Below, one piece after another: positions 8,398 through 19,105 of a stretch of 27,500 bases of DNA. Under the pieces are notes generated by a model. That model made no database searches and was not told the origin of the DNA. It saw only the letters and a list, made by a program, of their open reading frames with translations. A program made the translations under genes and the position numbers. Within the stretch, counting starts at the first letter, position 1. Every line of letters begins with the position of its first letter. This DNA comes from Chara braunii (taxonomy: Eukaryota; Streptophyta; Charophyceae; Charales; Characeae): positions 1,953,215 to 1,980,714 of the forward strand of contig BFEA01000176.1 of NCBI GenBank assembly GCA_003427395.1, in the 5' to 3' direction.

Positions 8398-11049
8398 ATG
8401 GATTCTGACGGAGGAGGAGAAGGAGATGCAGTCCAGGAGTTGAGTAATGGCCAGTCACAACTTACCTGGGCGGAAAAACTTCGAAACCCCCATCAGGGCC
8501 ATCACCTGACCATCCAAAGAGGCCAAAGCGGCCCGCGGGTCGAAAAACTAGACATCCCCCTGAACGGGATACCACCAGCACGGGCTTTTTTCATGACAAA
8601 ATTTATGACTCCGTCAGAAACACGGGTGGTATCGCATGGAGGAAAGCAGATTATTGTCAAAGCATACCCAAAAACTGGCATAGTGAACCGGGACAAGATT
8701 TATACGAAGCACGCCAATAACTGGGTGTTCCACGACGACGCAGCCTTCAAATCGACCAACGATAAAGCCAAACCGGTTGGAAACTCTAAAAGGAAGTGCT
8801 GACTTGGCCCGTGACCAATTCCTGATCTAGCCAATCTCCAACACCCTATTCACCGTCTTGAGTTTGCACTAATCAGACAGAATTACAACTGATGGGTGAA
8901 AGCGCCTTCGTTGTGAACGATCGGAGGTTCGGATCTACCCGTGGCCGCCGCCGCGAGGAGTGGGTCTGAAAGAAAGGAGGGCACAATTGATGCAAGATTT
9001 CCATTGGGTATCCCAGTCGAAATATAAGCAACATTTGTATATGATTTCGGAATGATGTACGATATTGTTGCGTTCATAGATCCTCTCCCCTCCTTCGTGG
9101 CCAAAAGGGACAACTACCTGATTCTGGCGCTGGACTTTCCCCACGGCCAACCATTTTCCCTTGACGATGTCATCCCATATCAGGTTGGGGGGAAAGAGTA
9201 CATGATTCATACAACACACAAACTGAGACCGTGGTGCCATAAGTGCAAAGTATACGGACACTTGAGCACGGAATACGTCTTTCCACTACATCCACAAAAA
9301 AAAACTCGGCAAACGGGGAGACTGTTGAGGGACCCGTTTAAAACGACTCATTGGAGAACAATAGACCCGGGTCATGAAGGGTGGGTCTACATTGAGGACC
9401 GCACGAAGGAAGGTACCGCAGCGGGGTGGAAATGGGAACGACCTGGAGAACCAGATTGGGGAGCGCGGCCCCCCAACACATGGACCCCCCCGGCTCCGGT
9501 GGAGGAGAAGGTACATGAGATACAAATGACCCAAGGGAGTGTGGAAGACTTAGGCTGGAAGAGGGTGGGGAAGAAAGGAGGGAAAGGAGGGAAAGAAGCC
9601 CGGGTCCAAAAACAACAGACGTAACCCAGACCGTCGCCGGACAATAGTTATTGCCCCTATGGCGTCCCGGGCCCCGCTGCTGGGCAGTACATCAGGGATG
9701 AGGAAGCGGTAGATGACACTGGGGTCGAAAAAAAACAACTCACCCCAGCAGAACAAAAACAACAGAGCGGGTCTGAGGCAGAAAGGGGAAAGAGGGAAAA
9801 GGAAAGGATGTCAGTGATACGAGAAGAGATCACCAACAACCCCCCCAAACAGTTGGAGCAAGAGAGTGCAAGGAGACAGCAGGAGAGTGAGGTGGGGGTG
9901 GGTGATATGGAGGTGGAAGCGGGGCTGCGAGGGGAAGGAAACTCGGTGCAAGAAGGGGTGACAACAAAAGGGAACCTCCCTAGGGATCTGACGAAAGACA
10001 CTGACCCCTTCCATGCAGCCTTCGACTCAGAACCGATGGAAGTGGACCCCCTTCTGGTCAACGTCAGAACGTCACCAGAGGGCTTGGCCTCAGAAAGAAA
10101 CCCGGATGGCAAGGAGGAAGGGGCGCCCCCACTGCACCTGCACACAAAACAGAAATTGGTTGCTATTGTAGAATGGCTGATGGGGAATCTGAAAGTGAAA
10201 CACGGTCCCCTCATTGACGATTTTTGGGATAAGACATACCTGGAGCTATTTCCGATGCTTGACACGAGCGCCTCACTCAAATATGTACTGGAAAATGGAC
10301 TGCAACCCGGAGTGAGGTGAACGGAAGCATGGCACAAACTGACGACAATTGTATTCGCACGATTCCAACCGCCATACACTGCAGCAACAACAAAAGCGGG
10401 ACAAGAGGGGGCCCCAACTGTGGCAGAGTCTGAACACCAAGGAACACAGGTCCCCCCGGGGCTGAAACAACCGGACCCGCCGCCGGACCGAGATCCTCCG
10501 AACCCGGAAGAGAACGAGCCTCTGGACTTGGTACGAAAAAGAAAGCTCAGACAACTGGTAGAGTTGGGCAGCGACTCTGGCCCGCTGTCACAGGAGGCTA
10601 TGCTGTTCATCCTGGTTCGGAAGAAAAATGAGAAATGGGAGGTGGGCCTGTTTCCATATGAGAATAGCAAACACGGGAGTATCACGCTACAAGGTTGGTC
10701 GTCCTTATAGGCGGAGCCACAAAATAGTCATTCTGAGGCAACAACAAAAATTCTGCAAATACAACTGGAATCCCATATTGCAGAATCCCTACTGCCAGGG
10801 GCACATGCCCTAGCCTCAACCACAACAGGTCCTGGCAAGATAGCGCAGAGAGATGTTTATATCCGTTATGACCCGACCAAGGAGGCGGGCCTGAAATGGC
10901 TCTCCCGTACTCAATTACTCAATCTCCAAATAGTCAAGATTGGACACAGTGACACCTCGACCGAACAGGATGTCCAAAGATGCTTATGTGCGGTCCTTAG
11001 ACTGGGCCAGGACTGGGACTGGGATCTGCTACTGTGGACTCGCCTATAG
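8398..11049 (+). pseudogene. LINE ORF1, gag-like protein with degenerate CCHC zinc knuckle
   Basis: ORF1 proteins bind the element RNA and accompany it to the target site. The frame starts MDSDGGGEGDAV at 8398 and has TWAEKL near residue 24, a motif style seen at the start of plant LINE ORF1 proteins. The knuckle is at about 9235-9280: CHKCKVYGHLSTEY fits C-X2-C-X4-H-X4-C except that the last cysteine is tyrosine (a single base change). After it come a tryptophan- and proline-rich stretch, a lysine/glycine-rich basic patch (about 9560-9600) and a long acidic, low-complexity region. The same frame can be followed to about 11049, broken only by stops at 8800, 8812, 8890, 8914, 9025, 9622, 10318 and 10708. 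Its natural end may be TAG 11047 or TGA 11086. The part at 8803-9027 is too decayed to confirm its frame. Confidence 0.75.
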
Positions 11050-11093
11050 GATGATGACTATGGAACGAGGATAAGAAGAATAATCTGATTAAA

Positions 11094-14000
11094 ATGGACC
11101 CAGTCAAAGTGGTGTACGAAAAGGACCAGATTTGGAACCAATGCAGGAGAGCAGCAGACCTGGACTTACACTCTTTGAATGCGAACGGCCTGGCCTCCTG
11201 CAAGCCGGAGAAACGAAATGCAATATGAGACTTAATGAGAGGAGTGGGGAAAGGAATTGGCCGGATATAGTTTGTATCCAGGAAACACACCTGATGGATA
11301 CCCGGAACACAACCGTATACACAAAATGATCTGGCCGTATACGACCTTCAAGGCTCATGCCCCGAAACCTGGTAGTGCTGGAGTGGCTATTTGGATCCCC
11401 CCCGGATCTCAGGCAGATCCGGTACACTGGGCGGTAGACCAAGAGGATGGACGATGGGTGTCTGTCCTGGCTACGCTGAAACTCGAAATCGTATGTATAT
11501 TGTGTATTTACGGCCCCTGTACCGTGAGGGAGAGAAGGGTTTTCTTCGAGAACATTAAAACACAAATTCCGGATGGGGTTCCGGACATTATAACAGGGGA
11601 TTGCAATGCAGCCCCTGACCGATGGATGGACAGATGGCGGACGCCCTCCCCAGCCCTGATGTGTATAGAGGAGGGCGAGCGAATAATAAATGACTTATGT
11701 CTGCCATTAAAAGTCTTTGACTCCTTCCGGAAGCTAAACCCAGAAACAAGGTTTTATTAATGTCTGCGAAAAACTGGAACAGAAAGCCAATCGAGATCCC
11801 GTATCGACCTAATCCTCATATCGGAAGACATGGGGGGATCCCTCCTCTTAGCAGCTATCTTGCCCACTAGCCCTTACCCGGGCCTTGACCACAAAATGTG
11901 TACGGTCATTCTGTCTTTCCGAAGAAAACCCGATCGCGGACCGGGCTTTTACAAACTTAACTACATTTTGCAGCTGAAAACTTTTCAGAACCACGTCACG
12001 AACTGTTGGAAGTACTGGCACGAGCAAAAACAACACTTTCAACAGGAGATAGACTGGTTTAATAACGGTTTGTTTTACCTAGGCAAAAAATGCCAAGTAC
12101 TCTAAACTTTTAGCGGCCAGGATGCAATAGTAGGAGATGGAAATACACCAACAACTACAACAGCTTGAGCGCCAGGACCAGACTAACGACATCCAAAACT
12201 CACAATCAGTGGAGTATACAAAAATACAAACACTGCGACAATGACTCCAGATCTTTGCCACACAACGCTGGGAAGGCACACAGATAACAGGGAGACTGAC
12301 AAGACACCAAACTGAACGAACAATGAACAAAAAATTCTTTAGTATGGCCCGGGTACGTTCACACAGAACAACCATCGAAGCGCCGTACGACCTGCAAACC
12401 GGACACCAGGATATCATCACCTCCACTCCCCACTGCACGCAGATCCCAAGAACCTTCTTCCAGGACCTGTTCACTTCAAGGTGTGCCCGACGGGAGAGGA
12501 CTGTTAGGGAGGAAGAAATTGGTGATTTTTTGAAACCTTTGGAGAAAGCCCTGACATGACAACAAAAATCAGTGTTGGACCGACCCTTGTCGAAAGACGA
12601 AATCTGGACGGCGATGATGCAATTGGAGGAAGAGAAGACGTCGGGCATCGACGGGTTCCCTGCAGAATTCTGGGAGACCTTTTGGACCTTGATGGCCCCG
12701 GACCCCATGGAGTTCTATCAGCAGGTGTGGGAAACAGGGCTGATGAGAGAGTTGGTGGGGCAGGGGGTCCTCACCCTATTGCACAAAAAAAGAAGACAGG
12801 ATGAACATCCGGAACTATCGGCCAATAACGTTGCTTACAATTGTGTACAAATTACTAGCGAAAGCACTGGCAAACCGGCTGCTCCCAATCTTGGAAGATA
12901 TTATCCACCCAACACCAACCGGGTTTGTCAAAGGGCGCAAGATTCAGGATAACATTTTGTTAGTCAATGAACTTCTTAAACTAACAAGACAGGATAAACA
13001 GAATGCAGCCGCGGTCTTCATAGATTTTGAAAAGGCATATGATCATGTGGACTGACTTTTTCTTGACAAATGCAAGAAAAAAATGAATATTGGACCTATC
13101 TTCAGTCGCTGGACTGAAATACTGCACCACAACGCCACTAAGTTCACGGAAGAATAACATCGCCATTCCCGCTGCAACGGTCGGTCCGCCAAGGGGACCC
13201 GTTGGTGCCCTTCTTGTTTATTATTGTGATGGAGGTACTGGCGGCGAATCTCCGTGCCAACAAAGACCTGAGGAAACTGCAGATCTCAGCCATCCCAAAA
13301 AAAGCGATCCCTATCTGTTCGATGTTTGCTGATGACCTCACACTTGTACTCGATGCAACCGCAGCAAACATGGAAGAGATCAGGCGATTATTTGATCAGT
13401 TCACAACAATCTCAGACATGACCGTTAAAGCAATAAAACTCTAGGGTGGTGGATTCACCACCAAGGGGTACGCCCCCCTGAGCAGCCACGAGTTAAATGA
13501 CTCCCAGAAACAACCCCAATTAGGGTGCTGGGAATTATGTTAACGGCTTTGGGCAAATCTGCATCAAATGATGAATGAATTTTGAAATCTGCTTTAGAGA
13601 AGCTGGCCCACTGGAAAGACCGCTACGCTTCCCTCGTTGGCAGGGCATTGGCGATCAACAGCGTAGTACTGATGGCCCTCTGGTACAAATCCAAAATTTG
13701 GGCCCTTAGTAAGGAGGCCATCAAATCGCTAAAACGACAGCTATCGGCTCTGCTATGGAGAGGCAATGGGGAACTCTCGAATGTAATTAGTAGGGTAGCC
13801 TGGTCATCGGTGATCCAACCCAAAGATAAAGGGGGCTTGGGGATCCTGGACCCAGATACCCACGTCACGACATTAACAATTCAATGGGTTAGGAGGTTAC
13901 TCTTCACTCTACGGCTCCCGTGGCAGGCCCTTGCGCTGAAACAAATAGCTAGACTTGCTCCGCAAGATCCACAGGGAGTGCACCCACTAACATGGTTGGA

Positions 14001-15657
14001 AGACCTCTTCTGGACGGTGCCACGGTCCCCTCGAAGGGGTCAAGCTGTAGGCCGCGACACAACCCGCTTGGATCTGGTCTGGGACGACTTCTGGGTCCAC
14101 GTGTTGAAAGCTTTGACGCAAACTCCCGCTACCTGACAAACCCCCACCGTCCAGGTGGGAAGAGGTGGCACGTCAACCTCTGTTTGGGAACCGGAGGATA
14201 ATAGACCGGTACAGTAGGGTGTATCGTAGTTCAAGTACTCCGTGGAACAACTGGGTCAAAAAAGGTATAATCAGAATAAAGGACATATGGGATACAGAGA
14301 AAAGAGATTGGAAATTTGCACAGCAATTAAGGACTACACTAAAGTATTGTCATAATGTGGACGAACACATCGAATCGCTGATTTTTGCTATCCCCCTGGA
14401 CTGGGTGCGCATTTTGCGCAAAGGGCCACGGTTGGCAGAAGGAGATTGGGTAGCGGCCCCTGGTGATCCGAAAAGCGTAGGTAATGTGGTGGAGGTACGA
14501 CCGGACGAATCTTTGGTTAATCTCTTCCACATCGACAAGGATAATGCACTCACCCGGTACGCTCCATAAGTGATGAGATGGTGAAGAAACAACGACCTGC
14601 ACAAGATCCAAGTACTGCGAGACAAGTATGTGTGGATCGGATACCAGCCAGACACCCCCGTGGCAGAGCTCCTGTTGGACCCCGAGGAATGGGAATGGGC
14701 CCCTCCACGAAAACACAGGTCGGGGGAGAGTAAAAAGTTATATTCCCTAACGGTGAAGGCCGCTTATCGTTTGCTACGACCAAAGGTGAACATAAAAGAA
14801 ATGGTGAAAGCTCGAAGGAAATCCCATTTGAATGTGGGAACCGAGGCGATTCGCCCCATCGGATGGTTCACTGCCACAAGATCTAGACCAACGAGGATGG
14901 CCTTGCTACAGTGGTAGGTAGAACACCGCTGCCTGCCCACCAACGACTGGCTAATAGATCGTACATACCTGGAGCAGAAAGGGAGGGCGCTACCATGGTG
15001 TAAGTCGTGTCACTCAGCCTTCCCCTCCCGCAGAATCCCGAAAACCATAGAGCATATATTCATGCAGTGTCCGGGGGCTGTTCTCACATGGCGTTGGTGG
15101 GACAGGATCTGGACACTGTTGGGCACAAAATCCGTCTTACACCTTAGGATTGGAGGGCCATATTATGCGAGGCATGGACCTCTCCCACTGACAATGCCTT
15201 CGAAAACAACATGTTTAAGTTAGGGAGGAGAGCGGTTATGTGGTCCCTATGGAGAAAGCGCTGTATCCATGACATTGAGGGGGTCCGCATAGCAGGGGAA
15301 GAGGCAACAAATATGATAAAACAATACATTCAACAAGAACTCATGGTACAATGGCATAAAGTTAAAAACCAACTTGATTTGTTCCATACAGTAAAAGACA
15401 TAACACAGGCTATCCATCAATTCTCGGGGGAATGGCTGGGCAGTGTGAACGGGGGCTGGATAGCATCCGTCCGATGGGAGGGCAGGCTCGCCCAGAAGGA
15501 CAATCAGGTGGAATTCAACAAAGACTACTATATTTGTTTTAAAGATTGGACTGAGGTGGGCCAGGACATCCCGCTGCGACTACCCACAGAATTTCCGGAC
15601 CCATTCCCGCCCCACCGACTGGCAATGGTTGATATGCAATGGTATGGAGCAGAGTGA
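11094..15657 (+). pseudogene. LINE ORF2: endonuclease, reverse transcriptase, zinc-binding C-terminus
   Basis: A start at ATG 11094 lies a few bases after the ORF1 stop and begins MDPVKVVYEK. It leads into an APE-type endonuclease: LHSLNANGLAS (about 11163), DIVCIQETHL (about 11266), ITGDCNAAPD (about 11590), SRIDLILIS (about 11800) and GLDHKM (about 11881). RT motifs follow: TSGIDGFPAEFW (about 12639), NYRPITLL (about 12810), PTGFVKGRKIQDNIL (about 12917), FIDFEKAYDHVD (about 13018), RQGDPLVPFLF (about 13190) and the catalytic FADD (about 13325). The thumb-like region GLGILDP is at about 13836. A zinc motif CKSCH…EHIFMQC lies at about 15000-15072, then WSLWRKRC (about 15242). Frame changes occur near 11250, 11300, 12085, 12800, 13145, 13460, 14133 and 15145, with extra stops, so no active protein can be made. 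Confidence 0.85.
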
Positions 15658-16132
15658 GCGGAGCGTGCAAGCCCGCGGGCAGGACCATGGGCCGATGGGC
15701 ATTCGGTGAGAGCTGGCCGCTAGGGGAACAGGTACGATCTGGCAGTCGGAGGCAGACTGAAGAGGCGGCACTACTACCCAGCATACACTTCTGTATTCAT
15801 ATCATCAAGTAACAGGGCAATCAAGGCTGGCAGGCTATTGGAGGTACATTCAAGCAGTAACAAATGGGGTGGGGCAGAGAAGAAAGGGAGGAAAAGGATG
15901 GGGTGTATGGGGGCAGAAAAGGGAAGGAGGAATTAGCTCTCAACATCAATGGCAACATTCGTTTCCCTTATTGCTCAATATCCTGCACAGTTAATCGTCT
16001 GGACACCAGAGCAATCAATGCTGGCAGGCCTTTTCTCAGTCGTTCTCAGTCGTTCTCTCTGAAAAAAGATGTATTCAAGGGACGCTGGACCCGTTTTCCA
16101 GCAGGTGACGCTCCCCACGAATAGATGGAGCC

Positions 16133-16133
<1 letters not shown>
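15658..16133 (+). other. LINE 3' UTR
   Basis: This is non-coding sequence between the ORF2 stop and the terminal T/A tracts. It contains an 18-nt direct repeat, CAATCAA(G/T)GCTGGCAGGC, at 15818-15835 and 16012-16029. A tandem TTCTCAGTCG motif sits near 16036-16056. A short purine-rich stretch lies at about 15867-15935. Whether the 176 bp between the two 18-mers is a separate small insertion is unresolved. Confidence 0.6.
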
Positions 16134-16170
<37 letters not shown>

Positions 16171-16185
16171 AAAAAAGAAAAAAAA
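16134..16185 (+). repeat. T33 tract followed by the A-rich LINE tail
   Basis: 33 consecutive T (16134-16166) are followed by AAGAAAAAAAGAAAAAAAAA and then immediately by the right target-site duplication. The A-rich part is where a LINE tail should be. The T tract directly before it is unusual and can pair with the tail as a hairpin. Confidence 0.8.
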
Positions 16186-16201
16186 AGGATCGTAACACAT
16201 G
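16186..16201. repeat. Right target-site duplication of the LINE
   Basis: AGGATCGTAACACATG lies immediately after the A-rich tail and matches 6864-6879 with one A/G difference. Sequence from 16202 on (AAACAATACGG…) should be the original neighbour of LTR fragment A. Confidence 0.8.
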
Positions 16202-17391
16202 AAACAATACGGTCACTCATGGCAGACACACCCACACAGGGATCCACGCCGAACACTAACAGACACAAGCACACCCCCTCACACACATGCACAACTACAC
16301 CCATACGAATGCAAACACACACACACACACACATAACGATATCGAGCCCGTGGGGGGCTGTGACTGGAGACACCTTTTAGGGTCACCAAGTGACATCTGT
16401 AAACCGCCACTTAGCTCTATAATCCCCAAAGTGGTGTGTTAGTGACTCTGTAGGTTGTAAACACTGAATAAATAGAAAGGTACATCGGCCACAGGCCCCT
16501 TTCAGAGACTGGTAACGCTTTGGAGGCCGCCGATTGAATCTATCAACGGCGGCCCCACCCCACAGGCTCCGGTGCTACAGTGCCGTGGAGACGAGTTTCT
16601 TTCTGCAAGGCTGGGGCCATGCACTGGTGGTTTAAAAAGAATCACGATAGTCAGGTGTGCCAGCCCCCAGTTCCTGATGCTACGGTAGTGTTCAGACACT
16701 CGGTACGAGACAACAAAGACCACATATAGGGTTGCTTCAGTCCGGTCACGTAGGTGGTACGAAAATGTACGTTGGCCCAGTTTCTGCACTTGACTGGCCA
16801 GCAAAAAGGGAAGAAATCACGCTTGATCAAACGCTTTGGTGAAAATCGAAATTAACATATATATAATTGACTAAAATTGAATTGAGTACTTCAAATAACA
16901 GAGAAAGTATGATGTCCACAGGGGCTTCCAGATCTGTCCTCACTACACAGCACCAAGGGGAAAAAAAAAATGATGTTGTAGATTCCCAGAACCACCTGGC
17001 TATGGCTGTAACAACACTACTACTCAGTCACAATCGAGCACACTTGCCAGCTGAAAAATTAGTGGGTTCTGCTGCCGAGCTCTTCACTTTTGATGGGCTG
17101 TTTTCCCGCCTACACTGGAAGGAACTGGGAGGAAGGGGCAGATGAAGGCTCCAAGGAAAGTGGGAGGGGTGGAAATAATTTTTTGGAGGGGAATTGGGAG
17201 ATGGGCAGCACCGAAAGCACAGCAATCGGACCCCCTCTCCCCGCCCTTGGCAACCTTACCTTCAAATATGTCTGAAGTACACAAATACTACACATGCTTG
17301 ACCTGGTATAGATTGAATATTGTGCATCCAGTGTCCACTGCCAGTGAAGAAATGGAAGGTGCATTTGCCAAATTAAGAATTTCTGTTACCT
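16202..17391. other. Non-coding flank with a (CA)n microsatellite
   Basis: It contains (AC)n at 16315-16333 and an AATAAA at about 16466 with no gene attached. A minus-strand open frame (16502-16804, 100 codons) has no recognisable motif. I see no RNA gene before the U6 copy. Confidence 0.45.
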
Positions 17392-17523
17392 GTTCTTCGG
17401 GACATCCGTTAAAATTGGAACGATACACAGAAGATTAGCATGACCCCTGCACAAGGATGACATGCATAAATCGAGAAATGGTCCAAATATTATGGCAAAA
17501 AAAAAAAAAAAAAAAAAAAAAAA
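17392..17523 (+). pseudogene. U6 snRNA retropseudogene with A27 tail
   Basis: U6 is the catalytic spliceosomal snRNA. 17392-17490 (99 nt) follows plant U6 almost end to end: the 5' stem-loop TTCGGGACATCCG, then AAAATTGGAACGATACA, AGAAGATTAGCATG, the CCCCTGCACAAGGATGACA region and finally AAATCGAGAAATGGTCCAAA. Differences from the plant consensus as I know it include GCGCAAG to GCACAAG and ACACGCAC to ACATGCAT, which look like CpG decay, plus a shortened 5' stem. After six extra bases there is a run of 27 A (17497-17523). U6 genes are Pol III genes without a poly-A tail, and the plant USE and TATA elements are not visible upstream. A copy retroposed by LINE machinery fits best. No clear target-site duplication was found. 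Confidence 0.9.
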
Positions 17524-18027
17524 GGTTGCTGGCCTACCTGCCTTACGGTGGAATGGTACACATGTGTAGCTCTTGGTAAACAAATCCTGAATTCGGATCC
17601 TCATGCCATCGTATAAGTACAACAACCTTAGGGTCTACCCCTTTCAGAAAAAGAAAGAAAGAAAAAAAAGAGTTACGAGAACTGAGATAATTTGACGAGT
17701 GCCACTTCACTTGAATGAAGTAGAAGGGAACCCTTCTCAGGGGAGGAAAATTCCATAGAGAATGCTGACGACATCGACAAGAGAGGTAGGTTGTGAGAGT
17801 TCGACAGACCGGGCAACACTGGACCAATCCAAAACATGTCCACACAAAAACTCATGAGCCCAAGATGGGAAAGGAGTCACAAGATGCCTCGCAGCAGTAT
17901 CGATGGGAGAAAGGGACAGGGGAGGGGCAGAGGACGGGTGCACAGAGAGATGGGGTAATCCAATCCCCACAGATAGTGTTCGATAGAAACATTTCATAGT
18001 ATGAAACATCAATCAGAGAAAGAGAAA
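17524..18027. other. Nothing recognised
   Basis: Short A/G-rich runs occur at 17645-17672. Open frames on both strands here are short and overlap each other. No motif, RNA gene or repeat of note is seen. Confidence 0.4.
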
Positions 18028-18130
18028 GGAGGAGGGCGAGCAGGGGGGAGGCAGGGGAGAGGCAGGAGGAGGCAGGGAGGAGGCAGGAGGGAGGCCGAGA
18101 GAGGCAGGGTGACGCAAAGGGGGGAAGGCA
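18028..18130 (+). repeat. G-rich degenerate minisatellite (GGCAGGRGGA type)
   Basis: Units of roughly 10-12 nt built on GGCAGG and GGAGG run through this stretch on the + strand. Repeated G2-G5 runs give it the potential to form G-quadruplexes. The opposite strand is a proline/leucine-rich open frame that simply reflects the repeat. Confidence 0.7.
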
Positions 18131-18840
18131 AGAGAGAAGAAGGTGGGAAGTCGGCAACAGAGCTCTGCAACTTTACTGGCAACATGACAACCTGTGGCAG
18201 AAAGATGAAATACAAACACAACATGATGAACATATGGGTGCCGAACCGAACTATCTGGGACGTTCTATGTAAACATAGCATAGAACCAATCAAGAAAGAT
18301 AACCGTACACGCGCAACAGCCTGAAGTCGAGACCACAGTTAAAGCACCGGGCAAATGCACTCCACCAAACGCTGCAAAGAACTTGAATCACACACACACA
18401 CATTCACAGCAGACAGATCCCTACTTACAATGAGGCTGATGGCTCCACTGCACAACAAAATCACCCTTAAGTATAAGGCGTATACACCTAGCGATCTCAC
18501 ACCTTTACACCTTTCCGTGCGCTGTCGGTACCATCCCATCTCCGCGGGCCCTTGTGTGTCTTGTCTTTTCTCGTCAATACCCAACCATGAACAAGGTTAC
18601 CTCGAAACATACACATATATGACCATGCCTTTGCTAGCAGTGTACAAATCATTGCATGCCCCATGCTAATCACCTCACCTCAGACAGTGCCATATGAAGT
18701 TCGCTAGCAGCTTGAGCTGCATCTCCACCTCTCCTGATTAACATCAATGTTGATCAAACACCAAATCAGCCCACGAAAAGCGACACAAATGTTAGTTCTT
18801 CTGCAAAAGTTTGCAGATCAGGACAGTACATCCCGATGTA
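18131..18840. other. Nothing recognised apart from a small hairpin
   Basis: GTTCTATG (18262-18269) and CATAGAAC (18279-18286) form a perfect 8-bp stem with a 9-nt loop. A plus-strand open frame (18355-18669) has no recognisable domain. A short CACACACACA run is at about 18390. Confidence 0.4.
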
Positions 18841-19105
18841 CAGCCCTGTGGGTAGTCCATATAGGACTACTGTCTGCCCCCGAACACAGAGCACCCTTAT
18901 CAAGACTCGCCGAACCAGATAATATATCTCAGTATACAGCCCTGTGGGTAGTCCATATAGGACTACACTCTGCCCCCGAACACAGAGCACCCTCATCAAG
19001 ACCCGCTGAACCAGAAAGATTGCCCTGTGGGTAGTCCATATATGACTATTGTCTCCCACCGAACACAGAGACCCTCATCAAGACTCGTTGAACCAGAAAG
19101 ATTGC
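18841..19105. repeat. Three-copy tandem repeat, each unit with a palindrome
   Basis: Units start with GCCCTGTGGGTAGTCCATAT at about 18843, 18939 and 19022, giving periods of 96 and 83 bp. They share CCGAACACAGAG and CATCAAGACTCG segments. In units 1 and 2, GTAGTCC-ATATA-GGACTAC (18852-18870 and 18948-18966) is a perfect 7-bp-stem hairpin. In unit 3 the right arm has changed (TGACTAT). The last unit is followed by AACCAGAAAGATTGC, which also precedes unit 3. Confidence 0.85.

Larger units (their letters stand above)
6880..16185 (+). mobile_element. L1-like non-LTR retrotransposon (LINE), full length, dead
   Basis: A complete element of about 9.3 kb is bounded by a 16-bp target-site duplication and ends in an A-rich tail (16167-16185). 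In order it has a 5' leader (6880-8397), ORF1 with a gag-like CCHC knuckle (8398 to about 11049), ORF2 with endonuclease, reverse transcriptase and a C-terminal zinc-binding motif (11094-15657), and a 3' UTR. This is the layout of plant L1-type LINEs, which nick target DNA and reverse-transcribe their own RNA at the nick. No RNase H domain is visible after the RT. At least eight nonsense codons in ORF1 and about eight frameshifts in ORF2 make it inactive, while the single mismatch between the duplications argues against extreme age. Confidence 0.85.

Noticed and set aside
9657-10685. 342-codon open frame on the minus strand
   Set aside because: It lies exactly opposite the LINE ORF1, whose own frame has clear family features there. 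Its Ser/Pro/Cys-rich product mirrors the complementary codon use of ORF1, so it is a shadow frame.
16502-16804. 100-codon minus-strand open frame
   Set aside because: No recognisable motif, no start context or neighbouring gene, and length within chance for this composition.
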